Below, one piece after another: positions 34,449-42,200 of a stretch of DNA of 64,000 nt; the first letter of the stretch is position 1, and the number at the start of each line of letters is the position of its first letter. The notes below the pieces were generated by a model. That model did not search any database. It saw only the letters and a list, made by a program, of their open reading frames with translations, and was not told the origin of the DNA. The position numbers were made by a program, and so were the translations under genes. Origin of the DNA: Pseudomonas fluorescens (GTDB taxonomy: Bacteria > Pseudomonadota > Gammaproteobacteria > Pseudomonadales > Pseudomonadaceae); NCBI RefSeq assembly GCF_018614775.1, contig NZ_JAGGOF010000011.1, forward strand, positions 5,072 through 69,071, written 5' to 3'.

Positions 34449-35342
34449 ATGGAATTGCGTCACCTGCGTTACTTCATCGCCGTTGCCGAAGAACTGCACT
34501 TCGGCCGCGCCGCGCTGGCCCTGGGCATCTCCCAGCCACCCTTGAGCCAGCAGATCCAGGCGCTGGAGCAGGAGATCGGCGCGCGCTTGTTCGAGCGCAC
34601 CAATCGTCGGGTCGAGTTAAGTCAAGCCGGGCGGCTGTTCCTCGACGAGGCACGGCGGGTGCTGGCTCAGGTCGACAAGGCCGCTGACGTGGCCCGCCGT
34701 GCGCAGTTGGGCGAACTGGGCGAGCTGAAGATCGGGTTCACCTCCTCGGCGCCGTTCAACTCGACGATTCCCCAGGCGATTTTCACCTTCCGCCAGCGGT
34801 TCCCCGCCGTGCACCTGAACCTGCGGGAAATGAGCAGCACCCAGGTGGCCGACGCGCTGATGGAAGGTGCAATCGAGGTGGGCATCATGCGCCCACTGCC
34901 GCTGCCCGAGTCCCTGCGCGAGATCGAGCTCAGCCGCGAACCGCTGGTGGCCGTGCTCAGCGCCAAGCACCCGCTGGCCCAAGGCAGTGAAGAGGGCCTG
35001 TACCTCTCGGCGCTGGCCCAGGAACCGTTCGTGTTCTTTCCCCGCAGCTACGGCAGCGGTCTCTACGCACAACTGCTGAGCCTGGCCCGCGACGCCGGCT
35101 TCAGCCCGCACTTCGCCCAGGAAGCCGGCGAAGCCATGACCATCATTGGCCTGGTAGCAGCGGGACTCGGCGTCTCGGTACTGCCAGCGTCCTACCAACG
35201 CATGCGCATCGACGGCGTCGTCTACCGCCCCTTGCTCGACCCGGCGGCGGTGTCAGCGGTGTGGCTGGTGCAACGCAAAGACCAGCGCTCGCCGCTGGCG
35301 GGGGCGTTTGTGGCGTTGTTGACGGGTGAGTTGGGATCCTGA
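34449..35342 (+). CDS. LysR-family transcriptional regulator
   Basis: 297 residues. N-terminal winged helix (MELRHLRYFIAVAEELHFGRAA, about 1-60) with the usual LGISQPPLSQQIQ recognition helix, then a periplasmic-binding-like effector domain (about 90-295). Divergent from the MFS exporter, so probably its activator or repressor. The ATG at 34449 is the family start; a 21-codon upstream extension is not credible. Confidence 0.88.
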   Translation: MELRHLRYFIAVAEELHFGRAALALGISQPPLSQQIQALEQEIGARLFERTNRRVELSQAGRLFLDEARRVLAQVDKAADVARRAQLGELGELKIGFTSSAPFNSTIPQAIFTFRQRFPAVHLNLREMSSTQVADALMEGAIEVGIMRPLPLPESLREIELSREPLVAVLSAKHPLAQGSEEGLYLSALAQEPFVFFPRSYGSGLYAQLLSLARDAGFSPHFAQEAGEAMTIIGLVAAGLGVSVLPASYQRMRIDGVVYRPLLDPAAVSAVWLVQRKDQRSPLAGAFVALLTGELGS

Positions 35343-35413
35343 GCGGATATTTTTGAAAAACAAACCTTCCCATTTTTCGCCGGGGCCAGCGATCGGTGAG
35401 TCCTTAGAGAGAA

Positions 35414-35596
35414 GCGCCAAAGGCTAATGCCAGTCATTGAAGCGTGAACCCGTGGGAGCAAAGGTTGTTCGCGATTGGGAGCCCTTCGACAACGCAATTG
35501 ACGCGTCTGCCGCTATCGCGAGCAAGCTTTGCTCCCACAGGCTTTGTGTCGTTTGATCCTTGACTGACTGGCATTAGCCGAAAGGCGCCTTTTTTT
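35414..35596 (+). terminator. Large stem-loop terminator of lysR with REP pair in its loop
   Basis: Left arm 35414-35436 and right arm 35565-35588 share a perfect 15-base match (GGCTAATGCCAGTCA and its complement) plus GCGCC/GGCGC at the base. A run of seven T follows (35590-35596). The 128-base loop holds a REP pair (35452-35540). Confidence 0.6.
35452..35540. repeat. Inverted REP pair (REPIN-like)
   Basis: GTGGGAGCAAAGGTTGTTCG and, 45 bases on, ATCGCGAGCAAGCTTTGCTC plus CCACAG in inverted orientation. The left half is more degenerate than the right. Confidence 0.7.
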
Positions 35597-35849
35597 ACGC
35601 CAGAATCTGCGACTGTAATCGTCGCCCGACTACGTCCAGCAAATCGCAGCCTTCGCGCAATGACACTACCAGCACGCGCGCCAGTTCACTGTAAGGGCCC
35701 TCTTCAAATGCCAGGCTCTCAAGCAGTTGGGTCGCCACGCGCACGCGGTCTGCCGCCGTTTCATGCAGTACGTCCAGTGGCGCTTGGGTGTCGATCAATA
35801 ACGAAGCAGTAATGCAATCAATGCCGGTGGTGGGGATGTACCTGTCCAT
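35595..35849 (-). CDS. Small hypothetical protein, paralogue of the adjacent DUF6124-like gene
   Basis: 84 residues beginning MDRYIPTTG, with GGAGG upstream of the ATG. Soluble, mostly helical, no signal or membrane segment. The pattern DTQAPLDVLHETAADRV...LLESLAFEEG...LVVSLREGCDLLDVV follows the layout of the upstream neighbour (VDTEALLCHASENLA...ASDLADQLDG...LTVLCELLVNRALDD), which suggests an old duplication. 37 bases separate the two genes. Similar short Pseudomonas proteins carry the labels DUF3077 or DUF6124; function unknown. Confidence 0.65.
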   Translation of the reverse strand: MDRYIPTTGIDCITASLLIDTQAPLDVLHETAADRVRVATQLLESLAFEEGPYSELARVLVVSLREGCDLLDVVGRRLQSQILA

Positions 35850-35886
35850 AACAAAAATACCTCCATGACCTGGGAAATGGTGCGGC

Positions 35887-36246
35887 TTATCGTTGGTTGG
35901 ATGAAGAAACTCCAGGCACCTCCTGAGGAGGATCCAGATCATCGAGCGCCCGATTCACCAGTAACTCGCACAACACGGTGAGTTGCTGCATAGCCAGCGC
36001 GACGTTCCGGCGCGGACCGTCCAACTGGTCGGCGAGGTCGCTAGCCATCACGCTCAGTGAGGCGAGGTTCTCACTGGCGTGACAGAGGAGGGCTTCGGTG
36101 TCGACGTTCGCGACGACGGTGAACACGTTACTGACTGGGTCGGGGCGCTCTGGTTCATGCGAGCGCCCAGTGGCGAGGGGGGCGGAGAGATTGATTGTAT
36201 CGATGGATATCGGGGACTCAGCGACTTCTGGGATGACTTTTTTCAT
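35887..36246 (-). CDS. DUF6124-like hypothetical protein
   Basis: 119 residues beginning MKKVIPEVAES, with a GGAG site in front. A variable N-terminus is followed by the block FTVVANVDTEALLCHASENL and NVALAMQQLTVLCELLVNRAL, which I recognise as typical of Pseudomonas DUF6124 proteins. Helical and cytoplasmic. First gene of a two-gene unit with its small paralogue. Function unknown. Confidence 0.7.
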   Translation of the reverse strand: MKKVIPEVAESPISIDTINLSAPLATGRSHEPERPDPVSNVFTVVANVDTEALLCHASENLASLSVMASDLADQLDGPRRNVALAMQQLTVLCELLVNRALDDLDPPQEVPGVSSSNQR

Positions 36247-36691
36247 TTCTGCAGCTCCTTGCAAGGTTCAAGAAAACGTCAGACTCATTGGTTAATCGAG
36301 ATTGTTTGGCATCCATGCATGAACCGACGGTCCAGATTTATTACCAGAAATTTTTAACTAATTAATCAAAAAAATTAACATCTGTGTAAAGAAATGATTC
36401 TTGTCTGGCTATTGAGAGTGCCCTCTGATTAGAGCTGTTGAGCTGGAAGGCCGGTTGTTGCGCTGTTGTACACATTTATCTGAAGGATAATTTTCTAAAG
36501 CTCGTAGGAAAATTCCCTTACGCGCGGACAAGCGCGGTGACGTGAAAATGATTTGAGGTTCGGAAACGATTTTTGCATTGTGGTTTTCTCTCCAAGACAG
36601 GATGTGTAGGATGCCAGTCCAGAAAAAATCACCTCATAGCCAGCTCGCCAAGGAGGTTGGTCTGAAGCTATAAGGAAATGGTGAAGCGTTC
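36247..36691. other. AT-rich gap at the left edge of the queC island
   Basis: 445 bases of visibly lower GC than the flanks. It should contain the promoters of the DUF6124-like gene (reverse) and the XRE gene (forward). AAAATGATTT (36545-36554) and AAACGATTTT (36564-36573) form an imperfect palindrome that could be an operator of the XRE protein. The only open frame with a ribosome site is the 20-codon one at 36611. Confidence 0.4.
36611..36673 (+). CDS. Possible 20-residue leader peptide or gene remnant
   Basis: ATG with AGGA eight bases upstream; product MPVQKKSPHSQLAKEVGLKL. It ends 18 bases before the XRE start. The end (QLAKEVGLKL) resembles the start of a helix-turn-helix, so it could be a remnant of an earlier regulator. 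Weak support. Confidence 0.2.
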   Translation: MPVQKKSPHSQLAKEVGLKL

Positions 36692-37288
36692 ATGTATAGA
36701 AAAGACAAAGCAGAGAAATTAAAAAATAATATTAAATATCTAATAAAGAGTCGTGGTGAAACGCGCCTTTCGTTGTGCAATGCAAGCGGTCTGACTAGAA
36801 CGACCATCTACAATATTCTCGAAGGACGGGTGGTCAATGTTCAGCAATCCACAGTTCGCAAAATATCCGACTTCTTTGGCGTTTCCTATCAAGAAATAGA
36901 AACCGTTGATTTTGAAGCGAGAGAAGTAATTGAAAGCAGCATATCTCTGCATGGAAACATGAACCCGGCGGCTGTTCCCGTGATAAAGGAAAGCATGCTG
37001 GCGCAGAGTCTCGACAGAAGAATAGGCGAGTTGGTCGTCTCGCACCCTTTGACCTACTATTTTGGCTCAGCCCGAAATCTGATCGCGGTACTTTTGGAGA
37101 ATGATATCGCCGGGAAGAATGAGGCGGGTGACTTGTTGATTATTGATAAAGGTTTGGGTCGCAGTGTTGGTGAGAACCTGGTCTGTGACAGAGCAACTAA
37201 AAAATTATCTATTGTGCGCGCTTCGGATTGTACGTTGGACGGGTTCTATGTTGTCGGGCGTGTGATTGAGGAGAGGTTCAATGGCTAG
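36692..37288 (+). CDS. XRE-family regulator with degenerate S24 (LexA/CI-like) domain
   Basis: 198 residues. N-terminal XRE helix-turn-helix at about 8-66 (LCNASGLTRTTIYNILEGR recognition region). The C-terminal part (about 115-198) has the S24 peptidase/repressor layout: AVLLENDIAGKNEAGDLLIIDKGL, then KKLSIVRA, ending FYVVGRVIEERF. The Ser expected in the GDSM position is missing (ENDI), and no catalytic Lys stands where VKR is usual, so self-cleavage is unlikely. Base composition is AT-rich. Overlaps the transporter gene by 8 bases, so it probably regulates its own unit. Confidence 0.75.
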   Translation: MYRKDKAEKLKNNIKYLIKSRGETRLSLCNASGLTRTTIYNILEGRVVNVQQSTVRKISDFFGVSYQEIETVDFEAREVIESSISLHGNMNPAAVPVIKESMLAQSLDRRIGELVVSHPLTYYFGSARNLIAVLLENDIAGKNEAGDLLIIDKGLGRSVGENLVCDRATKKLSIVRASDCTLDGFYVVGRVIEERFNG

Positions 37289-38159
37289 CAACGCGGGGAC
37301 TGAAATTTTCAAGTATAAGCTTCTGGGCTATGAGAATGGCAAAAGCCTTGCCGTTATAATGGTGATTGCCACTGGGCGGGTAATTAAGATAAGGCTTGAT
37401 GAGTTGCTGAAAAGCAAATTGATCGATGATTTAAGTAAGGCGGAAATAAAAGATATCTACAGAAAATTTTATTCGGGAGGGACTACCGTAACTGCCTATG
37501 AAGTCAAGGATCGTCATGAGCGATCCTGGTTAACCTATGTTGCCTTGAATCTAGTGTTGTTTGCGCTTTATATTTTCACTAATGTATCGGCCGCTAAACT
37601 TGTTTATATAGAACGCTTTGATGTGGTTGTAACTCCAGGCGTGTTTCTATATCCGTTAACTTTTTTGGTGGTAGATGTATTGAATGAGTCCTACGGGCTC
37701 AGGCTGGCCCGTAAGGCAATTTTTTTCGCTTTTGTAAGCAATACGTTCATTTTGATTTTACTAAGCATAACCGGATGGCTCCCCGGGCTGCCTGGCTGGA
37801 AACTTGAAGGAGCCTACGGCGAGGTAATTGCCCACGTGTCTTCAGCGTTGGCCGCATCGTCCCTTTCATTTCTTGTTTCTGAATATGTCAATTCATATCT
37901 GTTGTGCAAGATAAAAAACCTAACCAGTTCAAGGTTTTTATTTTTGAGAGTGTTTTTCAGCACGTTTTTTGCGGTAATCCTCGATAGTTTCATTTTCTGC
38001 TTCATCGCATTTTACGGCGCGATGAAGAACGAAGACATTCTTGGCATCGTGTATGTTCAGATAGTGATCAAGATGGGCTTTGCTTTTTTTAACGTGCTGC
38101 CTGCTTATGGTGCCCGGGCGTTGTTCAGACGTTATGTTGTGGGAACCCAAGCTGCTTGA
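37281..38159 (+). CDS. YhhQ/VUT-type queuosine-precursor transporter with N-terminal extension
   Basis: 292 residues. Residues about 83-290 form the VUT (DUF165) membrane domain with about six helices and the family run VVTPGVFLYPLTFLVVDVLNESYG. Later come FLVSEYVNSYLLCKIK, DSFIFCFIAFYG and KMGFAFFNVLPAYGARALFRRY. YhhQ of E. coli imports preQ0/preQ1. The first 82 residues are an extra charged cytoplasmic domain (YKLLGYENGKSLAVIMVIATG...LSKAEIKDIYRKFYSGG) that E. coli YhhQ lacks. GAGGAGAGG site before the ATG. AT-rich, and next to a QueC gene. Confidence 0.82.
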   Translation: MASNAGTEIFKYKLLGYENGKSLAVIMVIATGRVIKIRLDELLKSKLIDDLSKAEIKDIYRKFYSGGTTVTAYEVKDRHERSWLTYVALNLVLFALYIFTNVSAAKLVYIERFDVVVTPGVFLYPLTFLVVDVLNESYGLRLARKAIFFAFVSNTFILILLSITGWLPGLPGWKLEGAYGEVIAHVSSALAASSLSFLVSEYVNSYLLCKIKNLTSSRFLFLRVFFSTFFAVILDSFIFCFIAFYGAMKNEDILGIVYVQIVIKMGFAFFNVLPAYGARALFRRYVVGTQAA

Positions 38160-38166
38160 CATCAGT

Positions 38167-38194
38167 GTGATGGGCTATCCTGATAACCCATCAC
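38167..38194. terminator. Hairpin between convergent transporter and queC genes
   Basis: GTGATGGG and CCCATCAC pair around a 12-base loop, just after the transporter stop. A T-run is poor on the forward strand (TTCCCAAAAAAA follows), so termination is uncertain. Confidence 0.4.
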
Positions 38195-38206
38195 TTCCCA
38201 AAAAAA

Positions 38207-38911
38207 TTACAATTCAAGTTTGTTTTTTAAACTGCGCATGACCATTTCTCCATTCTTCAAGAACTGCTCCAAGCCATTTGCACGAAGGCTGCAAGCATCA
38301 CAACTGCGACATCCATGCCCCTTGATTCCGTTGTAGCAGGTCAACGTCTCTTGGTGGACCAGCTCCAGTTGGTTGTGATAGTCGGCCAGCGCCCAGGTTT
38401 CCGCCTTGGTCAGCCACATAAGAGGCGTTTCAATGCGGATTTTATAGTCCATGCCGAGCTCAATGGCGCCATTTAAAGCCTTGATGAATTCGTCACGGCA
38501 GTCTGGATACCCGGAAAAGTCCGTTTCGCAAACACCTGTGATGACGGTCTGGGCGCCTACCTGATAAGCATAAATAGAGGCCAGCGTTAAAAATAGAATA
38601 TTGCGTCCGGGAACGAAAGTGCTGGGTAATCCGTTAACGGTACTCTCGGCCAGCGGAACAGGAATGTTGTCACGGGTTAAGCTGCTAATGGCCAATTCAT
38701 TGAGCAGTGATGCATCTATAACCTTGTGGGCTGTTACGCCAAGTTTTTTACAAAGCTGGCGCGCCACATCGATTTCTGCGCGATGGCGCTGACCATAGTC
38801 AAACGTAACGCAGTGGATTTCGTCATATCTTGTTAGGGCATGTATCAGGCAGGTTGTCGAGTCTTGACCGCCGCTGAAAACGACGACTGCTTTTTTGGTC
38901 ATTTCATTCAT
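38207..38911 (-). CDS. queC: 7-cyano-7-deazaguanine (preQ0) synthase, E. coli-type QueC
   Basis: 234 residues. Converts 7-carboxy-7-deazaguanine and ammonia to preQ0 with ATP. PP-loop SGGQDSTTC near residue 13, [27 protein letters not shown], and four zinc cysteines in LTCYNG and [10 protein letters not shown]. The SGGQDSTTC form is what I recall for the E. coli QueC branch; the usual pseudomonad QueC has SGGLDSATV. It is therefore probably a second, acquired copy. No queD or queE lies beside it. It is convergent to the VUT transporter. Confidence 0.88.
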   Translation of the reverse strand: MNEMTKKAVVVFSGGQDSTTCLIHALTRYDEIHCVTFDYGQRHRAEIDVARQLCKKLGVTAHKVIDASLLNELAISSLTRDNIPVPLAESTVNGLPSTFVPGRNILFLTLASIYAYQVGAQTVITGVCETDFSGYPDCRDEFIKALNGAIELGMDYKIRIETPLMWLTKAETWALADYHNQLELVHQETLTCYNGIKGHGCRSCDACSLRANGLEQFLKNGEMVMRSLKNKLEL

Positions 38912-38954
38912 TGGGTTGTCCCGATAGAGTTGAAGGCCTGACCCTAGCTCGAAG

Positions 38955-38986
38955 ATTCAGTTTTTTCCTGTGGGAATTTTCTGAAT
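38955..38986 (-). repeat. Symmetric stem with internal loop in the queC leader
   Basis: ATTCAG/CTGAAT (6 pairs), a 4x4 internal loop, TTCC/GGAA (4 pairs) and a TGTG loop on the forward strand. It lies 44-75 bases upstream of the queC ATG. It could be an operator or a folded RNA leader. It does not match the preQ1-I aptamer as I know it. Confidence 0.45.
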
Positions 38987-39113
38987 TTGATTTGCATCAA
39001 TCGTAGGGTTGATTGGATCTGAATGACGTCAGGCCATGGCCTTCCATGCAGTGGTAATAAAAGCAGTCGGGCCCGCGATATCAAACAAGCTTCACTCAGG
39101 AAACCACTCAACC

Positions 39114-39205
39114 TGTGGCGAGGGAGCTTGCTCCCGCTTGAGTGCGTAGCACTCACAAAAATGGGGCCGCTACGCAGCCCAGCGGGAGCAAGCTCCCTCG
39201 CCACA
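39114..39205. repeat. REPIN: perfect 25-base inverted REP pair
   Basis: Arms 39114-39138 (starting TGTGGCGAGGGAGC) and 39181-39205 are exact complements separated by 42 bases. This is a different REP subfamily from the GTGGGAGCGAGCCTG type. It lies in a 335-base gene-free gap (38912-39246) and may end the toxin-like gene transcript. Apart from this and the queC leader the gap holds nothing I can identify. Confidence 0.8.
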
Positions 39206-39246
39206 ATTCAAGTGAACAGCATTACGTTGTAGGGCGCCCTTTTTTC

Positions 39247-42200
39247 TCAGCCCTCCCAGACCGTCGCAGGTCCATTGACGTGGTAATCATAAAAACCCTG
39301 GAGTATCCAGGTATCGCCCTTGCGCTCAAACGCGGCGCGCCATGCGCTTCGGCCACTGCCCGGGGCCAGTTGGGCCAGGTCGTACCAGTAATATCGGTTG
39401 ATTCGCTTGGTCGTTACCCTGCCGGCGCGAATGTCCTCCATGATTTCCGTTACTTTGGTTCGGGCCGCCTTCGGGAAGTTATCGTAGGACATCTGCGTTT
39501 CGGCCAATGTGCTCGCGCTGACCGTAAACTTGTCCGGCGTCGGTAAGGGGGCGGGTAGAACCGAGGCCGTGTCGGGAGGCTGGCTCCCTGTCACTTTATG
39601 GGTCTGTGCCTGGGTCACGATGTCGATATCGAAGGGTTCGTAGTTAGCGAGCGTACGCGTGAAATCAGTAATGTCTTCGCCGGTGAGCAACATGACATTC
39701 CGTTGTGTCTGGCCTTTGTTGGCGATGACATAGGGGACTCGATGATTCCTTATTTCAGTCAGTAAGCCAGGCTTGTGCCGACGCTGTTTCTCTTCCCGCA
39801 GGGCAGCAATCAGCTCGTTATAGTATTCGTCCGAGGCCATGTACTTTTGCCGGGCGGCCTTTGCTGTTGGCTCGTCTCCCGGAAACAACGCATGGGCCTT
39901 GGCCGTCAGCTTGTCTTCCACGGCATTCAACATGTCCCGGGTATCTTTCGCTATCCTGGCCATGGCAGCCTTCTTTCTCCCTTCTTTCGAAGTGAAAGCC
40001 ATGAAGACGGCACCGGTAATGTTGTCCGTTATGATCGTCGTGTTGACCTGAATGCGGTCTTCGGTAAAGAACAGGCTCTTATGCGCCAGTATCGTGTCGT
40101 ATATTTTTATTTTCTGGGTTTCGCTCAAATCGACGTTGAACACATTGGCTTCGATGTCCTTGCTGCTGAGGATGACGATGCTCCACGTGTTCATCTTGTC
40201 CAGTAGCTGTTCAAGGAAGGCTTTGCGTCTGGGCGCGTTACCCCGCTCTTGAGTCATGTCGCGTACTTGTGAGCGGTAGGCGTTCAGGTCGGGCGCACCT
40301 ATGTCGGCCATGCTTTCTTGCAGGATGCGTTCGGCCAGTGCTTCGGGCATGGATTGGAAGATGGCCTTCGCGGTGTCGACGGCTTCAAGGGAGGGATAGC
40401 GATTCATCACCAGCACCCCTTCCACCAGCGCATTGCAGGTTCTTTGTCGTGGGGTTTCCGGGGGGCGCCCGAACAGGCTCTGGAGCGCACCGCCGCCCCG
40501 TAGCCAGGGACGCTCTTCAACACGCCAGCCATCATTTTCCCAGGTGACTGTTCGCTGGTTCGAGCGATTGTCCGGTGCGTAAATGATCTGCTCGCCTGCC
40601 TGGACCGCAGTCTTGTAATAGCCCTTGCCAAGCGTCAGATAGCCCTGCCCGGCGGCATCGCGGTAGCGGTGGCGCCCTTCGGCGATCAATCCATGTCCGC
40701 TGAACCCTTTGAGCCGATAGGGCTCCAACTGCGGGTCCGGCATGTGGGGCAGGGACGACAGCGCCGGCGGGGCCTGGCGCCGCCGGCGTCCCGCGCGGGC
40801 CATGATCAAGTCCTGCCCGGCCTCGGCCAGAACCTCCCCCAGCCCGCCAATAAAGTCAGCGGTCCACTGACGGACGCTGCCGCCCTCGTCATCGATCGCC
40901 GCCACTGCGGCACCGCCCGCCATGGTCGGCAGGATCGCCCGGCCCAGCAGGCCGCCGAGCCGACCCACGGGGAACATCGACATGGCGCCCGTCAGCAGCA
41001 TGACGGCGTTGCGGCGCCCCTCCCGCGCGGACGCGCTGTCGCGCTCGGCATTGGTCACCGTGAGCATTTCTGCCGTTTTGATCGCGTGGGCTATCTGGGT
41101 TTCGTGCAGCACCTTGAACAGGTTCGCCTCAACCAGGGGCGAAGCGATTTTCCTGGCGAAATCATTCTGTGCCCGGTCCTTCGTCAAGGCGAAGACCGAC
41201 TGCGTGATTGCCCTGATCTTCTGCTCCATCGTCAGCTTTTCCGAAAGCGGCACCAGGCTGGCGAGCTGCTCGGCCTGTTCCAGCAATGGCAGGTGCGAAA
41301 TGAGCCAGCGGGTCATCTCGGGTGTGGCGGTCAGCGTCTGCACCAGGGTGGCTTCCAACGTACGGCTGCTGGTCGCGTCCACGTCCCTGAACACCTTGCC
41401 GTCCGGTGCTCCCGGTGTGTACAGGGTCAGCGAGGGGCGGCTCGCCAGCGTCGTGACCCCAAAAGCCAACACTTCTTTCAACACGCTATCGCCCCAGCGC
41501 AACTGACGGACCCCAACCTCGTACCCACCGACCTTGCCGCGGCCTGCCGCCGCCGGGTTGTCCAACGCCGCCAGCACCAGTTTCAGTCCGATGTTGTCGC
41601 GGTCATGCCGCAGATCGCCCGAGAGGTGGGCCGCCCACAGCTGGGCGCGCATCTGTTGCTTTTTCAGGGCCATCCACGGCGCCTGTGTTTGGTGGGCTAC
41701 TCGTTGCAGTTCGTTCGGCAGCCGGGCGCCGATATTCGCCCTTTCGATGACTTCCACGATCTGCGCAAAGCTCAATGGCCCCACTATGGCGGGTTGAGGG
41801 GCGTTGCGTTCATCCCGCGTCAGGTTGGACATGGCCCATTCCGTCAGGGAGCGACGGTCATCGATGACGCCTCGGACATCACCCATGGAAATCCCGGACC
41901 CAAACGGTGATCCGCCCGTGGGGGCGTGCGGATCGGTCACCTGTTTCCTGATGCTCAGTGACACATCTTCAGGGTCTACCGGCGGGTATTTCTCGCGGAT
42001 CAAACCGGCCAACAGGCTGCGGGTCCGGGCATGAAGGGCGGTAGGGGTGGCCAGTGTCACCGGGTCTGGCGCAGGGGCGCTTTCTGCCAGCGTTCGCTGG
42101 AATGTCCGGGTCGCCTGCCACCACGCCAGACGGTCGCCACCGGTGACGTCGGGGTTGTTGTGCAGCCAGTCGTCGAGCTTTTTCAGGCTCAGCCGCAGCT

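Noticed and set aside
36692..38911. The XRE-VUT-QueC island as a Qat, Dpd or CBASS-type defence system
   Set aside because: None of the partner genes (QatA/B/D, DpdA and others, or a cyclase and effector) is present, so naming it as one of these known systems is not justified.
38912..39246. Short open frames in the gap before the toxin-like gene as an immunity gene
   Set aside because: They run through the perfect REPIN arms on either strand, lack ribosome sites and have no plausible protein composition.
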